From Yoonia tamlensis (GTDB lineage: Bacteria > Pseudomonadota > Alphaproteobacteria > Rhodobacterales > Rhodobacteraceae), in assembly GCF_900115105.1 (NCBI RefSeq), contig NZ_FOYP01000002.1, positions 434,001-498,000 of the forward strand: a DNA stretch of 64,000 bases. Direction: 5' to 3'. The notes under the pieces are model-generated. The model was not told where the DNA came from, did no database searches, and saw only the letters and a list, made by a program, of their open reading frames with translations. The position numbers and the translations under genes were made by a program. Below are positions 18,481 through 28,253 of this stretch, piece after piece (the first letter of the stretch is position 1; every line of letters begins with the position of its first letter).

Positions 18481-20601
18481 ATGCGAGCAAAAGCATTTCT
18501 TGCGACAACCGCTTTGACAACAGTGATTTGCAATCCGGCCACGGCGCAAACTGCTGATTTGAACTATGGGCAGTTCGGCTTGCCGGGGCTGGTCGATATG
18601 CCCATCGCGCAAAGCGCTCCTGAAGGCGAAATTGCCAGCACGATTGTGCTGCGCGATGGGTTGTTCCGGCTGAATTTTGCAGGGCAGTTGACCGACCGGC
18701 TGTCGGGTAGCGCAAGCCTGACTGTCGCAGATATTTATGACGGCACTGGCATCGGGATCGACGAAGGCGAATTTGAACGGTCATTTAGCCTGCAATACCG
18801 GTTGATCAACGAATCCGAATATATGCCGGCAGTGGCGATCGGGATGCGCGACTTTTTGAATCCCGGGCGGTTCCAGTCCGAATATGTGGTGGCTACAAAA
18901 TCGATCGGTGACAATCTGGCTGTGACAGCGGGGCTTGGCTGGGGCGCCATGGGCACACACGGCGGGTTTGATAACCCGATTGGCAGCCGCCCGACCCGAC
19001 CCACGTTTGATGAAACCACCCCCGAAGGGCAGCTTGCCACCGACCAGTGGTTCGCAGGGGATGCCGCGTTTTTTGGCGGCGCGTCCTATCAGATCAACGA
19101 CAAATGGGGCGTTTTGGCGGAATATTCATCCATCGCTTACCCCCAAGAGGCCTACGCCCCCGTTCTGGATGTCAGCAGCCCTTATAATTTTGGCGTGACC
19201 TACCGGCCGCTTGATGGTGTGCAGCTGACGCTCGCGTCGCTGCACGGCAGCGCGGTTTCGCTGTCCGGCACATTTGTCCTGAATGCCAACAACCGTCCTG
19301 GCATGAGCGGTATCGAAGGTGCGCCCGCGCCGATCAAAGTGCGCAGCGAAAACGCGCGTGCTGCCCAGACATGGGACCGCAGCGCACTGCCTCCGGCGGC
19401 CTTGCAGGCTGCGCTACAGGCGCTCTTGGATGTTGAAGGTATCCGCCTGACAGGGCTGGAAATCACCGACACGACGGCACGTGTACGCTATGAAAACAAC
19501 CGCTACCGGTCACAGGCACAGGCATTGGGCCGCGTGTCACGGATGATGACGCAAATCATGCCTGGCGCGGTCGAAACCTTTATCCTTGAACCTGAACAGC
19601 GCGGTATTCCGCTTTCGGCGACGACGATCCGGCGCAGTGATCTTGAGGCGCTTGAAAACCGCGGCGGCGCCTCTGAGGCGATGTTCGCACGCGCGCAATT
19701 CTCTGATGCGGGCACAGATGCGGGGCTCACCGAAATTGCACCGCAAACGCCGGCCTTTTCATGGGGGTTCAGCCCCTATTTCGCGCTCAGCTCGCTTGGC
19801 TCTGACGGCGGGATGTCGGTTGACGGGGGCATCAAATTGCAGGCGCAATACAGGATTTCACCGCAAACGGTTATTTCGGGCGCAATTGTGCAAAGTCTGT
19901 TGAAAAATGACGGGCTTGATCCTGTGGTGGATTCAACCCCGCAATTGCAGAACGTTCGGACCGATGGCGGGTTTTATGGTGATGACGGGGTGCCGGTGCT
20001 GCAAAGCCTTGCGATCACCCATTACGGGCGGCCAGGCCCAAATCTTTATAGCCGCGTCAGCGCGGGCTATCTTGAATCCATGTATGGCGGTATATCGACG
20101 GAACTGTTGTGGAAACCTGTCGACAGCAGCTTCGGGCTTGGTGCCGAACTGAACTATGTGGCGCAGCGCGATACCGACATGGGGTTCGGCTTTGACGAAT
20201 ATGATTACGACGTGCTGACCGGACATGTATCTGCCTATTACGATTTCGGCGGCGGGTATCATTCGCAGCTTGACGTGGGGCGGTATCTTGCGGGCGATTG
20301 GGGTGGCAAGATCACATTGGCGCGCGAATATGATAACGGCGTCGAAATCAGCGCCTATGTGAGCCAAACAGAGGTCAATTACGAAGATTTCGGTGACGGG
20401 TCCTATAACAAGGGCGTGCGGATTTCGATCCCGCAGGATTTCCTGACCGGATCACCCAGCCGCAAGGATTATGGCGCCACTTTGCGTTCACGCGTGGGTG
20501 ACGGTGGCGCGATGTTGAATATTGACGGGCGTTTGTATGACATCGTACGCGACGCGCACCGTGATGATCTGAATGATACTTGGGGACGGTTCTGGCGATG
20601 A
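18481..20601 (+). CDS. YjbH-type outer-membrane exopolysaccharide protein
   Basis: A 706-residue exported protein of the YjbH family, predicted outer-membrane component of the yjbEFGH/Group-4-capsule-like exopolysaccharide systems. The signal peptide (MRAKAFLATTALTTVICNPA) ends at TAQ. The N-terminal part has the YjbH signature (LNYGQFGLPGLVDMP, GLFRLNFAGQLTDRLSG), and the C-terminal half has alternating beta strands. ACGGAG lies ahead of the ATG in a context (GGAGTACCGAT) shared with the small gene at 21356. The ATG of the YjbF-like lipoprotein overlaps its stop, so the two are coupled. Confidence 0.88.
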   Translation: MRAKAFLATTALTTVICNPATAQTADLNYGQFGLPGLVDMPIAQSAPEGEIASTIVLRDGLFRLNFAGQLTDRLSGSASLTVADIYDGTGIGIDEGEFERSFSLQYRLINESEYMPAVAIGMRDFLNPGRFQSEYVVATKSIGDNLAVTAGLGWGAMGTHGGFDNPIGSRPTRPTFDETTPEGQLATDQWFAGDAAFFGGASYQINDKWGVLAEYSSIAYPQEAYAPVLDVSSPYNFGVTYRPLDGVQLTLASLHGSAVSLSGTFVLNANNRPGMSGIEGAPAPIKVRSENARAAQTWDRSALPPAALQAALQALLDVEGIRLTGLEITDTTARVRYENNRYRSQAQALGRVSRMMTQIMPGAVETFILEPEQRGIPLSATTIRRSDLEALENRGGASEAMFARAQFSDAGTDAGLTEIAPQTPAFSWGFSPYFALSSLGSDGGMSVDGGIKLQAQYRISPQTVISGAIVQSLLKNDGLDPVVDSTPQLQNVRTDGGFYGDDGVPVLQSLAITHYGRPGPNLYSRVSAGYLESMYGGISTELLWKPVDSSFGLGAELNYVAQRDTDMGFGFDEYDYDVLTGHVSAYYDFGGGYHSQLDVGRYLAGDWGGKITLAREYDNGVEISAYVSQTEVNYEDFGDGSYNKGVRISIPQDFLTGSPSRKDYGATLRSRVGDGGAMLNIDGRLYDIVRDAHRDDLNDTWGRFWR

Positions 20602-21251
20602 CATATCTGTTGAAAACGGGCGCAGCCTTGGGCGCGTTTCTTGCTTTGGCGTCTTGCGGATCGCTTGGCCAAAGCGGCATTGGCGCACGGATCACGGGGA
20701 TGATTACCGGTCAGGAGGCGGCACCCGCAGCACCTGAAAACGCGCTGGTCCCGGCCGAAGAAATGCTCGCCAATCCGGGCAAGTATGTGCGGGTCAATAT
20801 CCGTGACCAAGGTGCGTGGGTCTCGTTGATGCAGGTCGCCCAAAATGGTGCGCGCACGACATGGATCGGCCAAAGTAATATCAGCATGACGTTTGAAAAC
20901 GGATTGCTTGTCGCGACACGCGGATTGCCACGCGATCTGTTGGGTTCGGATGTGACGCAATCATGGGACGCCATCACAAATGGCGGCGGCAGTGCCGAAC
21001 GGCGGCAGGACTATATCACGGATCAGGACGGGATATCGGCTGTACTGTTGCAATGTAGCATCGAATCCGAGGGAAGTGAGCAGATCACCCGTGAAGCAAT
21101 CACCTTTGAAACCACGCGTTTCAAAGAGGTCTGCACCGGAGATGCGCTGACTTTTACCAATATTTATTGGGTTGGCCGGCAAAACAGCATCATCCGCAGC
21201 CTGCAGGCCGTATCGCCTGACGCCGGCTACCTGCAAATTGACGTTTTCTAG
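20598..21251 (+). CDS. YjbF/GfcB-family lipoprotein
   Basis: A 217-residue lipoprotein with lipobox LALASCGS; the cysteine near residue 20 is the lipidation site. The rest matches the YjbF (group 4 capsule GfcB-like) family, which accompanies YjbH in exopolysaccharide loci. The ATG at 20598 overlaps the yjbH stop codon and is preferred to an in-frame start at 20580. Probably acts in the periplasm or outer membrane with YjbH. No yjbE or yjbG homologue is adjacent. Confidence 0.85.
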   Translation: MTYLLKTGAALGAFLALASCGSLGQSGIGARITGMITGQEAAPAAPENALVPAEEMLANPGKYVRVNIRDQGAWVSLMQVAQNGARTTWIGQSNISMTFENGLLVATRGLPRDLLGSDVTQSWDAITNGGGSAERRQDYITDQDGISAVLLQCSIESEGSEQITREAITFETTRFKEVCTGDALTFTNIYWVGRQNSIIRSLQAVSPDAGYLQIDVF

Positions 21252-21355
21252 ACGCATTCAAAGCGCTTGGTTTTCGCATTTTGCCCTGATTTAGTTAGGG
21301 GTATGTGGACCGCCACGATGTGGCACACCACCCCTGCATGAATTGGAGTACCGAT

Positions 21356-21571
21356 ATGCGCCTTACAACGACACTTGCCGCCGCAGCTGCATTGGCTGTT
21401 TCCGCTGTTTCCGCTCAGGCAGGCGGCATGACCGCACCCGTCATGGACGCACCGGTCGAGGTTGCCGCAGAACCGGCCCCTGCCGGCTCTTCTGTCAACA
21501 GCGCATTTATTGTCATTGGTGTGATTGCGGCGCTTTTGATTGCGTCACAACTGGGCGACGACGAAGATTAA
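21356..21571 (+). CDS. Small membrane protein downstream of YjbF
   Basis: A 71-residue protein: signal peptide MRLTTTLAAAAALAVSAVSA, a short Ala/Pro-rich stretch, then one transmembrane helix (AFIVIGVIAALLIASQL) and an acidic tail GDDED. GGAGTACCGAT precedes the ATG, the same 11-base context as yjbH. The frame is open from 21305, but that start lacks a ribosome-binding site. A small protein in this position and with this layout recurs in exopolysaccharide loci of the group; its role is unknown. Confidence 0.7.
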   Translation: MRLTTTLAAAAALAVSAVSAQAGGMTAPVMDAPVEVAAEPAPAGSSVNSAFIVIGVIAALLIASQLGDDED

Positions 21572-21597
21572 TTTCGGGTGATCCGATCAAGATGAAA

Positions 21598-21622
21598 GGC
21601 AGACCCGCGCGTCTGCCTTTTT
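21598..21622. terminator. Terminator between the yjbH cluster and holA
   Basis: GGCAGAC (21598-21604) pairs with GTCTGCC (21611-21617), followed by TTTTT. It serves the plus-strand cluster and possibly, with the AAA before it, the convergent holA. Confidence 0.8.
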
Positions 21623-21625
21623 CGT

Positions 21626-22651
21626 TTAGCGCCGCGCCATCATGGCCAGCCGCAAAAGCGTGCGCTCCATCAGCGGGCCTTGTGGTGCAGTGCTGGCCGA
21701 GCGCAGTTGCAGATCGACATCCGTCAGCGCCGTGAGCGCGCGTTCCAGTCGCGGGCGGCCCCAATGGCTGGCTTGGCGAACGATCTTATCGCGGCGTGGC
21801 CCAAACACAGGCGGGCGTAACCGGCCAACCCCTGCAGCCGGACCACCAGGATCAGACGCAGCAGCGTGGAGCCGCCGGAAATGACGCATCGCGCCGATAC
21901 ACAGCGCCACAGGCGTGACCCCTTGCGCGTAAAGGCTGGCCAACACCGGACCAAGCCGATCAGCCTGCCCAAGCGCCACGACCTCTAGCACGTCATCCAC
22001 GTCAACCTCGGCTGATTGCGGTGCATTGCGCGTGACTTCGGTGACGGTCAACGGGCTGTCGTCGCCCAGCTTGTACAGGTTGATCTTTTCCAACGTCTGC
22101 CGGAAATCGCCGGGTTCAAGCGATGTGGCCAGCGCCATCAGCGCATCCATGACATCGCGTTCGGGCTGCGCGATTCCCGCCTGTTTTAACCCGCGTTCAA
22201 TGTCATCCATCGACGGCGGGTCGTCATAAATCCCGATTGCCATGGCGTTACGATGGTTTTCAAACAGCTTGCGCAGGGCCGATTTGGCCGTCAATTGTCC
22301 GGCGGTCACGACAATCTGCGCATCGCCCGGTTTCCAATCGACCAATGCGGCTGTGATCGCCTTGGCGGCGGTGACATCGGTGGCGTCTTCGACAAAGGCA
22401 ACGCGGTGACCAGGGAAGAACCCTTGCGCCTTAAGCGCATCATCAAGCAGCGCCGGATCCTTGCGCAAATCCGTGGCGGGCAAGCGGGTGAGCCGCATTT
22501 CGTCTTCGCCATCGGGACCGATCAGCGCGGCAATTGCCTGCTGGCGTTTTTCGGCCACGCGCATCGGGTCAGCGCCAAAAATCAGCAGCCCCGTATGGGT
22601 TGGGTCAGGCTTGCGGCAATAGGCTGTAGCGGCAGCACCTGACAGCTTCAT
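21626..22651 (-). CDS. holA: DNA polymerase III subunit delta
   Basis: A 341-residue clamp-loader delta subunit. The N-terminal GLLIFGADPMRVAEKRQQ, the QIVVTAGQLTAKSALRKLFE segment and the C-terminal domain with GVTPVALCIGAMRHFRRLH fit HolA. Its start overlaps the lptE stop by four bases; leuS-lptE-holA is a conserved alphaproteobacterial order. Confidence 0.92.
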   Translation of the reverse strand: MKLSGAAATAYCRKPDPTHTGLLIFGADPMRVAEKRQQAIAALIGPDGEDEMRLTRLPATDLRKDPALLDDALKAQGFFPGHRVAFVEDATDVTAAKAITAALVDWKPGDAQIVVTAGQLTAKSALRKLFENHRNAMAIGIYDDPPSMDDIERGLKQAGIAQPERDVMDALMALATSLEPGDFRQTLEKINLYKLGDDSPLTVTEVTRNAPQSAEVDVDDVLEVVALGQADRLGPVLASLYAQGVTPVALCIGAMRHFRRLHAAASDPGGPAAGVGRLRPPVFGPRRDKIVRQASHWGRPRLERALTALTDVDLQLRSASTAPQGPLMERTLLRLAMMARR

Positions 22652-23133
22652 GGCGTTAACTGCGGTTCAAGGATCAAAAGGCGGTCCACAACCATATCGG
22701 CCAGAATAACCGATAACCGCGCGTCGGCATCCACTGTTGCAGTTTGGGTCGCGACGGTTGACCCGGTTGCAGAATAGCTGGTGAACGCGTCAACCTGCCC
22801 CTGCGCGACCTCTTCGCTGCTTGCGCTATCTGTCAGGGTCCAGCGCGCGGTTCCGGTCACGTTATAACGCGTTGTGTCGCCGTCCTCGGCGATGGCGGCG
22901 CTGCGCTGTGCGCGGGTTTGTGTGACCCGCAAAAGATAGCGCGGGGCCGTTGCCAGCCCCAGCCGTTCTTCAAGCTGCGCGCCAAACCGGTAGCCCGCAA
23001 CGGTTTCATCTGTCTCGAATGCGATCAGGCCCCGCAATCCGGTTCCATTGCCATAGACAGGCGCAAAACCGCAGCCACCCAAGGCCAAAAGCCCGAGGAT
23101 GGCAAAACGACGCGATGGCAGGTTAGATGACAA
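22648..23133 (-). CDS. lptE: LPS assembly lipoprotein LptE
   Basis: A 161-residue outer-membrane lipoprotein (lipobox LLALGGCGF followed by APVYG, characteristic of alphaproteobacterial LptE). It plugs the LptD barrel during lipopolysaccharide insertion. The start overlaps the leuS end by 11 bases, and the stop overlaps the holA start. Recognition rests on the N-terminal signature, the length and the leuS-holA context. Confidence 0.88.
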   Translation of the reverse strand: MSSNLPSRRFAILGLLALGGCGFAPVYGNGTGLRGLIAFETDETVAGYRFGAQLEERLGLATAPRYLLRVTQTRAQRSAAIAEDGDTTRYNVTGTARWTLTDSASSEEVAQGQVDAFTSYSATGSTVATQTATVDADARLSVILADMVVDRLLILEPQLTP

Positions 23134-25651
23134 TGTTCACAATCCGTCCCGGTACAATGATCAGTTTCTTTGGCGCGCCGCCGTCCAGCGCCTTTTGCAC
23201 GGCGTGGTGGTCCATCACGATAGCTTCAATTGCGGCTTTGCTGGCATCTGCGGCAACCTGAATTTCGCCGCGCCGCTTACCATTGATCTGGATCGGCATC
23301 GTGACGGTATCTTCAACCAACATGGCCTCGTCTGCAACGGGCCACGGGGTTGTCGCAATCAAACCTTCGCCGCCCAAGAGCGCCCAGATTTCTTCGGACA
23401 AATGCGGGGTCATCGGGGACATCAGTTGCGCAAGGGTGCGCATGGCTTGGGTCTTGGCGGGTTTTCCGGCTTTGGATTTGGAAATCACAGCAGTGAACCC
23501 GTAAAGCTTTGCAATTGCGGCGTTAAACCCAAATGTTTCGACACCCATCGTCACATCGTGAATCGCCTTATGCATGGCGCGCAACAAATCATCATCGCCT
23601 TGACCTGCGCCGTCTTCCATCGCCGCGATATCACCCGCAATGCGGAACACGCGCGACAGGTGTTTATGCGTGGCTTCTGCGCCAGATGCAGTCCATTCAA
23701 CGTCCCGTTCTGGCGGGCTGTCGGATAGCACGAACCAACGCGCGGTATCAGCGCCGAATTTGGCAAGAATGTCGTCGGGGTCGACCACGTTTTTTTTCGA
23801 TTTCGACATTTTCGCAGAGGGGATGATTTCAACCGCGGTACCGTCTGCCAGTTTCCCGTCTTTCACATCCTCGGGGAAGTGATAGGTCGGGCGGCCATCG
23901 GTGCCGGTGGTCTGGTAAATCTCGTGCGTCACCATGCCTTGGGTGAACAGGGCATTGAACGGCTCTTCGCAGCCTTGCGGAAGGTGCCCCGTCATACGCA
24001 TCGCGCGCGAAAAGAAGCGGCTGTAAAGCAGGTGCAGAATCGCATGTTCGATCCCGCCGATATATTGGTCGACGTTCATCCAATAGGCGGCGTCATCCAG
24101 ATCGGTCGGGGTGTCTGCGTTTGGCGCTGTAAACCGCGCGTAGTACCAGCTGGAATCGACGAATGTATCCATCGTGTCGGTTTCACGCTGGGCGGGTTTT
24201 CCGCAAGACGGGCAAGCGCAGTTGCGCCATGTCGGGTGACGGTCAAGCGGGTTGCCAGGGATGTCAAACGTCACATCGTAGGGCAATTCAATCGGCAGGT
24301 TTTCTTTCTTTTCAGGCACGGCGCCGCAGTCGTCACAATGCACGATCGGAATCGGGCAGCCCCAATAGCGCTGGCGGGACAGACCCCAATCGCGCAGGCG
24401 GAATTTGGTGACGCCTTGGCCAATCCCGTTCGCCTCGCAATGGGCAATCGCGGCGTCGACGGCGGCGTCGCCTGTCTGGACGGTGTCGCCAGCGAAACCT
24501 TTGACATAGGTGACTGTTTCTGATTTCGCGGGCGTGTAGGCCTCTGTCAGTGCTGTGTCTGCATCCGCATCGGGCAGGAATGTTGCGGTGATCGGCAGCC
24601 CGTATTTACTTGCAAAGTCAAAGTCGCGTTGATCATGCGCGGGGCAGCCGAAAATCGCGCCGGTCCCGTAATCCATCAGAACGAAATTCGCGATATAGAC
24701 AGGCAGTTCGGACCCATCAAGTGGATGTTTCACGGTCAATCCGGTGTCATAGCCCAGCTTTTCAGCCTTTTCGATGGCTTCGGCGGTGGTGCCGCCTTTG
24801 CGGCATTCGGTGCAGAAGGCTGCGACCTTATCGTCCTTGGCTTCCAGTTCTTTGGCCAACGGGTGGTCCGGTGAAATGCCGACAAATGACGCGCCCAGCA
24901 ATGTGTCGGGGCGGGTGGTATATACTTCGATTTCGCCGCCGTCGGTGCGCTCAAACGCGAACTGTAGCCCGCGCGATTTGCCGATCCAGTTGGCTTGCAT
25001 CAATTTGACCTTGGCCGGCCAGTCATCAAGGCTATCAATGGCGGTGAGCAGTTCTTCGGAATGGTCGCTGATCTTGAAAAACCATTGCACCAACTCGCGG
25101 CGCTCGACCTCGGCGCCCGAACGCCAGCCTTTGCCGTCGATGACCTGTTCGTTCGCCAGAACGGTCATGTCGACCGGATCCCAGTTCACCACGGCCTTTT
25201 TGCGATAGATCAGCCCTTTGGACAGGAAATCAATGAACAGGGCCTGTTGCTGGCCATAATATTCAGGGTCGCAGGTCGCAAATTCGCGGGTCCAGTCGAT
25301 GGACAGGCCCAGCGGTTTCATCTGCGCTTTCATGTCGGCGATATTGTTGTAGGTCCAATCCTTGGGATGGCCGCCCGATGCCATCGCGGCGTTTTCCGCA
25401 GGCATCCCGAATGCGTCCCAGCCCATCGGGTGCAGCACGTTGTGGCCTGTGGCCAGTTTATAGCGCGCGATCACATCGCCCATCGTATAGTTGCGCACAT
25501 GGCCCATGTGGATGCGGCCCGACGGGTAGGGGAACATCTCTAGCACGTAATACTTTGGCTTGTCGTCGCTGCGCACAGCCAGAAATGTCTGGGCGTCGGC
25601 CCATGCGGATTGCCATTTCGCTTCGATATCGGCGGGCGTGTAGGAAGTCAT
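23123..25651 (-). CDS. leuS: Leucyl-tRNA synthetase
   Basis: An 842-residue class I aminoacyl-tRNA synthetase. The HIGH-type motif is HMGHVRNY (about residues 48-55), the editing domain follows, and KMSKSKKN is the second signature. The length is normal for bacterial LeuRS. It heads the leuS-lptE-holA operon; the DUF3576 lipoprotein upstream is separated by a hairpin. Confidence 0.97.
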   Translation of the reverse strand: MTSYTPADIEAKWQSAWADAQTFLAVRSDDKPKYYVLEMFPYPSGRIHMGHVRNYTMGDVIARYKLATGHNVLHPMGWDAFGMPAENAAMASGGHPKDWTYNNIADMKAQMKPLGLSIDWTREFATCDPEYYGQQQALFIDFLSKGLIYRKKAVVNWDPVDMTVLANEQVIDGKGWRSGAEVERRELVQWFFKISDHSEELLTAIDSLDDWPAKVKLMQANWIGKSRGLQFAFERTDGGEIEVYTTRPDTLLGASFVGISPDHPLAKELEAKDDKVAAFCTECRKGGTTAEAIEKAEKLGYDTGLTVKHPLDGSELPVYIANFVLMDYGTGAIFGCPAHDQRDFDFASKYGLPITATFLPDADADTALTEAYTPAKSETVTYVKGFAGDTVQTGDAAVDAAIAHCEANGIGQGVTKFRLRDWGLSRQRYWGCPIPIVHCDDCGAVPEKKENLPIELPYDVTFDIPGNPLDRHPTWRNCACPSCGKPAQRETDTMDTFVDSSWYYARFTAPNADTPTDLDDAAYWMNVDQYIGGIEHAILHLLYSRFFSRAMRMTGHLPQGCEEPFNALFTQGMVTHEIYQTTGTDGRPTYHFPEDVKDGKLADGTAVEIIPSAKMSKSKKNVVDPDDILAKFGADTARWFVLSDSPPERDVEWTASGAEATHKHLSRVFRIAGDIAAMEDGAGQGDDDLLRAMHKAIHDVTMGVETFGFNAAIAKLYGFTAVISKSKAGKPAKTQAMRTLAQLMSPMTPHLSEEIWALLGGEGLIATTPWPVADEAMLVEDTVTMPIQINGKRRGEIQVAADASKAAIEAIVMDHHAVQKALDGGAPKKLIIVPGRIVNIVI

Positions 25652-25673
25652 GGGATCGGGTCTTTCAAGAATG

Positions 25674-25698
25674 AAAACGCCGGGCGAAACGGCCCGGC
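25674..25698 (-). terminator. Hairpin between the DUF3576 gene and leuS
   Basis: GCCGGGC (25679-25685) and GCCCGGC (25692-25698) form a 7-bp stem; on the minus strand a short GTTTTC tract follows. Weak U-tract, so termination may be partial. Confidence 0.5.
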
Positions 25699-25729
25699 GG
25701 ATTTGATAATCGGGCGATATGCCGCGGCG

Positions 25730-26125
25730 CTAAAGCGCGCCGTCAGCAATACGAAGCTGCCGGGCGCGCGAGAGAATCGCATCTTCGACGGCTGTTTGGG
25801 TTTCAATGGAAACGGGGCCATTCCGTGTTTGCAGCACAAGCTGCAATGAGCGCGCATCAAGTGCGGGATCAATCACGCGGATCGTCGCGCGGTAGGCGGT
25901 GCCGCCGCCCGGCGGTGTGCCAAAGCCGGTTGAAATCACGCCGGTAAACGGGTCAGCCGATTCGACAGGCAGGAAATCAAGCACATCAAGCGCGGCCGCC
26001 CAGATATAGCGGTTCACCGCAACGTTTTCGGCGCCTCGTGGCGTTGGGGTGGCCACAGCACCGCCGCAAGATGCCAGCGTTCCGATCAATAGGGCCGTCA
26101 GACCCGCGCGCATAATTGTAATCAT
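25730..26125 (-). CDS. DUF3576 lipoprotein
   Basis: A 131-residue predicted lipoprotein (lipobox GTLASCGG) of the DUF3576 family, usually found directly upstream of leuS in alphaproteobacteria. NRYIWAAALDVLDFLP and GVISTGFG are family features. Start choice is uncertain: TTG at 26134 and ATGs at 26125 and 26113 are all in frame, and none has a strong ribosome-binding site; 26125 leaves a good lipoprotein signal. Function unknown, probably envelope-associated. Confidence 0.82.
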   Translation of the reverse strand: MITIMRAGLTALLIGTLASCGGAVATPTPRGAENVAVNRYIWAAALDVLDFLPVESADPFTGVISTGFGTPPGGGTAYRATIRVIDPALDARSLQLVLQTRNGPVSIETQTAVEDAILSRARQLRIADGAL

Positions 26126-26230
26126 CGACGTCAAACCATTTCCCCTTTGCCGGGATACTTTGTCATTGACGAAATATGTAGCGAAGCACGGGGCGGGTCA
26201 CAAGCAATTATGCGCAAAACCGCAGGCTTC

Positions 26231-26262
26231 AAAAGCAAAGAGCGGCCCCAAAGGACCGCTCT
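26231..26262 (-). terminator. Terminator after the porin gene
   Basis: AGAGCGG (26239-26245) pairs with CCGCTCT (26256-26262); on the minus strand it is followed by TTGCTTTTG. Confidence 0.75.
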
Positions 26263-26288
26263 CGCTTAACCTAGATGGTTCGTTTCAC

Positions 26289-27371
26289 TTAGAATGTGAA
26301 AGAAACTTCTACAGTTGTACCTTCTTGGTAGTCGCCTGAGCCGATTTCGTCAGCTTGGTCGCCATCTTCGTCAGCAGCGTAAGTAACGAGCAAGGAAGCG
26401 CCGTTACCGAGGTCGTATGTACCGCCGACGTGGTAGTCAAAGTCGTCGCCTTCGTTTTGGTTTTCAACACCACCGAACAGAGCGATACCGTTGCCCAGGT
26501 CGTAGCCAGCGTTGATCGCCCACTTTGATGTGCCTTGGTCGTCTTGGTAGTCAACAGAACCAGAGATCGCGCCTTCAGCGTAAGCAACGTTGACGCCGTA
26601 GTTTGGCTCGTCGCCGCCTGTGCCTTCTTCAGCAACATAGTAAGCAGTCGCTGTTACTGGGCCGAATGGGTAAGCAACTTTAACACCTGTAGATGTCGCG
26701 CTGTCTGTTTCGTTAGAAGCATATGCAACAGTTACAGTTGCACCACCGAATGTGCCGCCAGCAGAGATACCGAACACTTCGTCAGCGTTGAAGTCGCCGT
26801 TGCCGTCAGCGTATGCTGTTTCTTCTTGGTAAGCAGCTGCAAATGTGAATGCGCCGAATGAACCGGAAACACCAACAGCAAGTTGCTCAACAGTGTCATT
26901 AGCATCGTCGATCAGGTAAGAGATAGAAGCGTCTACATCACCGAATGAAACGTCGCCGCGCAGTGCAGCAGAGTCATGGTCAGTTGTGAAAGCGTCAGCT
27001 TCCATGTCGCCAGCAGAAGCCCAGTGCTTTGTCGCAACGCCAGTGTCACCGAAGTACAGGCCAGCTGTGTCAGATGTCAAAGACAGAACGAAATCAGAAG
27101 AAGCGAGGTCTTGACCGAAGTCGTCAGCGGATGTTGAGTTGTCGCCATCGATGGTGATTTCGAAGTATGCGCCAGCTGTCAGACCGTTGTCGAGTTCCTG
27201 AGTCGCAGTAACTTGAAGGTTACCTTCCCAATAGAAGCCGTATTCGTTGTCGCTAGTAGAAGCAACTGTATCGTTGTAGCCCAATGTGCCGGACAGAGCG
27301 TGTGTCACTTCAGCAGAAGCCGCGCCAGCAAGGACGACGAGTGCTGTAGTTGTAAGAAGGGTGCTTTTCAT
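26289..27371 (-). CDS. Porin (Rhodobacter type)
   Basis: A 360-residue outer-membrane general-diffusion porin. The signal peptide MKSTLLTTTALVVLAGAASA is followed by EVTHALSGTLGYND, alternating beta strands and a C-terminal Phe (VEVSFTF), the outer-membrane insertion signal. GAGGGA precedes the ATG at 27371; an open frame to 27545 is a leader shadow. Codon use is unlike most neighbours (GTA, ACA, GCT, TCT are frequent), as seen in very highly expressed genes. The 228-base upstream region has a hairpin next to the ribosome-binding site and a 22-bp inverted repeat shared with the divergent yggS promoter region. Confidence 0.93.
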   Translation of the reverse strand: MKSTLLTTTALVVLAGAASAEVTHALSGTLGYNDTVASTSDNEYGFYWEGNLQVTATQELDNGLTAGAYFEITIDGDNSTSADDFGQDLASSDFVLSLTSDTAGLYFGDTGVATKHWASAGDMEADAFTTDHDSAALRGDVSFGDVDASISYLIDDANDTVEQLAVGVSGSFGAFTFAAAYQEETAYADGNGDFNADEVFGISAGGTFGGATVTVAYASNETDSATSTGVKVAYPFGPVTATAYYVAEEGTGGDEPNYGVNVAYAEGAISGSVDYQDDQGTSKWAINAGYDLGNGIALFGGVENQNEGDDFDYHVGGTYDLGNGASLLVTYAADEDGDQADEIGSGDYQEGTTVEVSFTF

Positions 27372-27394
27372 GGATTTATTCCCTCGTGTGTTTT

Positions 27395-27410
27395 GCATTC
27401 CCAAGAATGC
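27395..27410 (-). promoter_or_regulatory. Hairpin just upstream of the porin ribosome-binding site
   Basis: GCATTC (27395-27400) and GAATGC (27405-27410) form a 6-bp stem with a 4-base loop, about 10 bases upstream of the GAGGGA of the porin leader. A 5'-leader stem of this kind can stabilise porin mRNA or be a small-RNA target; that role is inferred. Confidence 0.4.
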
Positions 27411-27476
27411 CAGTTTCCCTAGCATTGAGGTGTAAGTGCGCCGATTGGCTGTGACACTCAAGTAATTTTGGACCCT

Positions 27477-27498
27477 ATTTTGCGAGTTGGCGCAAAAT
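27477..27498. promoter_or_regulatory. 22-bp inverted repeat in the porin/yggS divergent region
   Basis: ATTTTGCG-N6-CGCAAAAT is a perfect 8-bp inverted repeat located 106 bases upstream of the porin start and 102 bases upstream of yggS. Its symmetry and position suggest a dimeric regulator site. The binding protein is unknown. Confidence 0.45.
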
Positions 27499-27599
27499 GA
27501 TGCATCAAGGACACACAGTGTTTTGTCCGGTGACATCACCTGCATTCCCCTTTATTTCGGCCCGAAACGTGACGTGACCCTTATTTACAGGAGCCTTAC

Positions 27600-28253
27600 A
27601 TGCCCCTTGCCGATATTCAGGACAAAATCCGCGCATCTTGTGATCGCGCGGGCCGCCAATATGCAGATGTGACCCTGATTGCAGTGTCAAAGGTGCAGCC
27701 GGATGCGCGGGTAGCCGCCGTTCTGGACGAAGGGCAGCGAATCTTTGGCGAAAACAAGGTGCAAGAGGCCGCCGGCAAGTGGCCCGCGTTCCGGTTGCAA
27801 TATGATGACATCAAACTGCACATGATCGGCCCGTTGCAAACCAACAAGGCGCGTCAGGCGATGGAACTGGCCCAAGCAATCCATACGGTTGACCGCCCGA
27901 AACTTGCCACGACCATAGCGCGTCTGGCGCAAGAAACGGGTGCCTGTCCCGACCTGTTTATTCAGGTGAACACCGGAGAAGAGCCGCAAAAAGCGGGTGT
28001 CTTGCCTGCCGAAGCTGACGCATTTGTGGCGCAGGTGCGCGCGCTTGACCTGCCGCTGCGCGGATTGATGTGTATTCCGCCCGTGGATGAAGAACCCGCG
28101 CTGCATTTTGCGCTGCTGGCCAAAATCGCCGCGCGCAACGGGCTTGCGGGTCTATCCATGGGGATGAGCAGCGATTTTGAACGCGCGATTGCATTGGGCG
28201 CGACCCACATTCGCGTGGGTTCGGCCATTTTCGGCGACCGCGTGCCAGCGTGA
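27600..28253 (+). CDS. YggS-family PLP homeostasis protein
   Basis: A 217-residue PLP-binding TIM-barrel protein (PROSC/PLPBP family), which buffers pyridoxal phosphate in the cytoplasm and has no known catalytic reaction. LIAVSKVQP holds the PLP lysine, and FGENKVQEA, HMIGPLQTNKAR and SMGMSSDFERAIALGATHIRVGSAIFG are the family motifs. CAGGAG precedes the ATG. It overlaps the following pseudouridine synthase start and is divergent from the porin. Confidence 0.93.
   Translation: MPLADIQDKIRASCDRAGRQYADVTLIAVSKVQPDARVAAVLDEGQRIFGENKVQEAAGKWPAFRLQYDDIKLHMIGPLQTNKARQAMELAQAIHTVDRPKLATTIARLAQETGACPDLFIQVNTGEEPQKAGVLPAEADAFVAQVRALDLPLRGLMCIPPVDEEPALHFALLAKIAARNGLAGLSMGMSSDFERAIALGATHIRVGSAIFGDRVPA

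Noticed and set aside
27372..27545. N-terminal extension of the porin reading frame
   Set aside because: The extension has no secretion signal; the ATG at 27371 has GAGGGA and opens a standard signal peptide, so the upstream part is leader.
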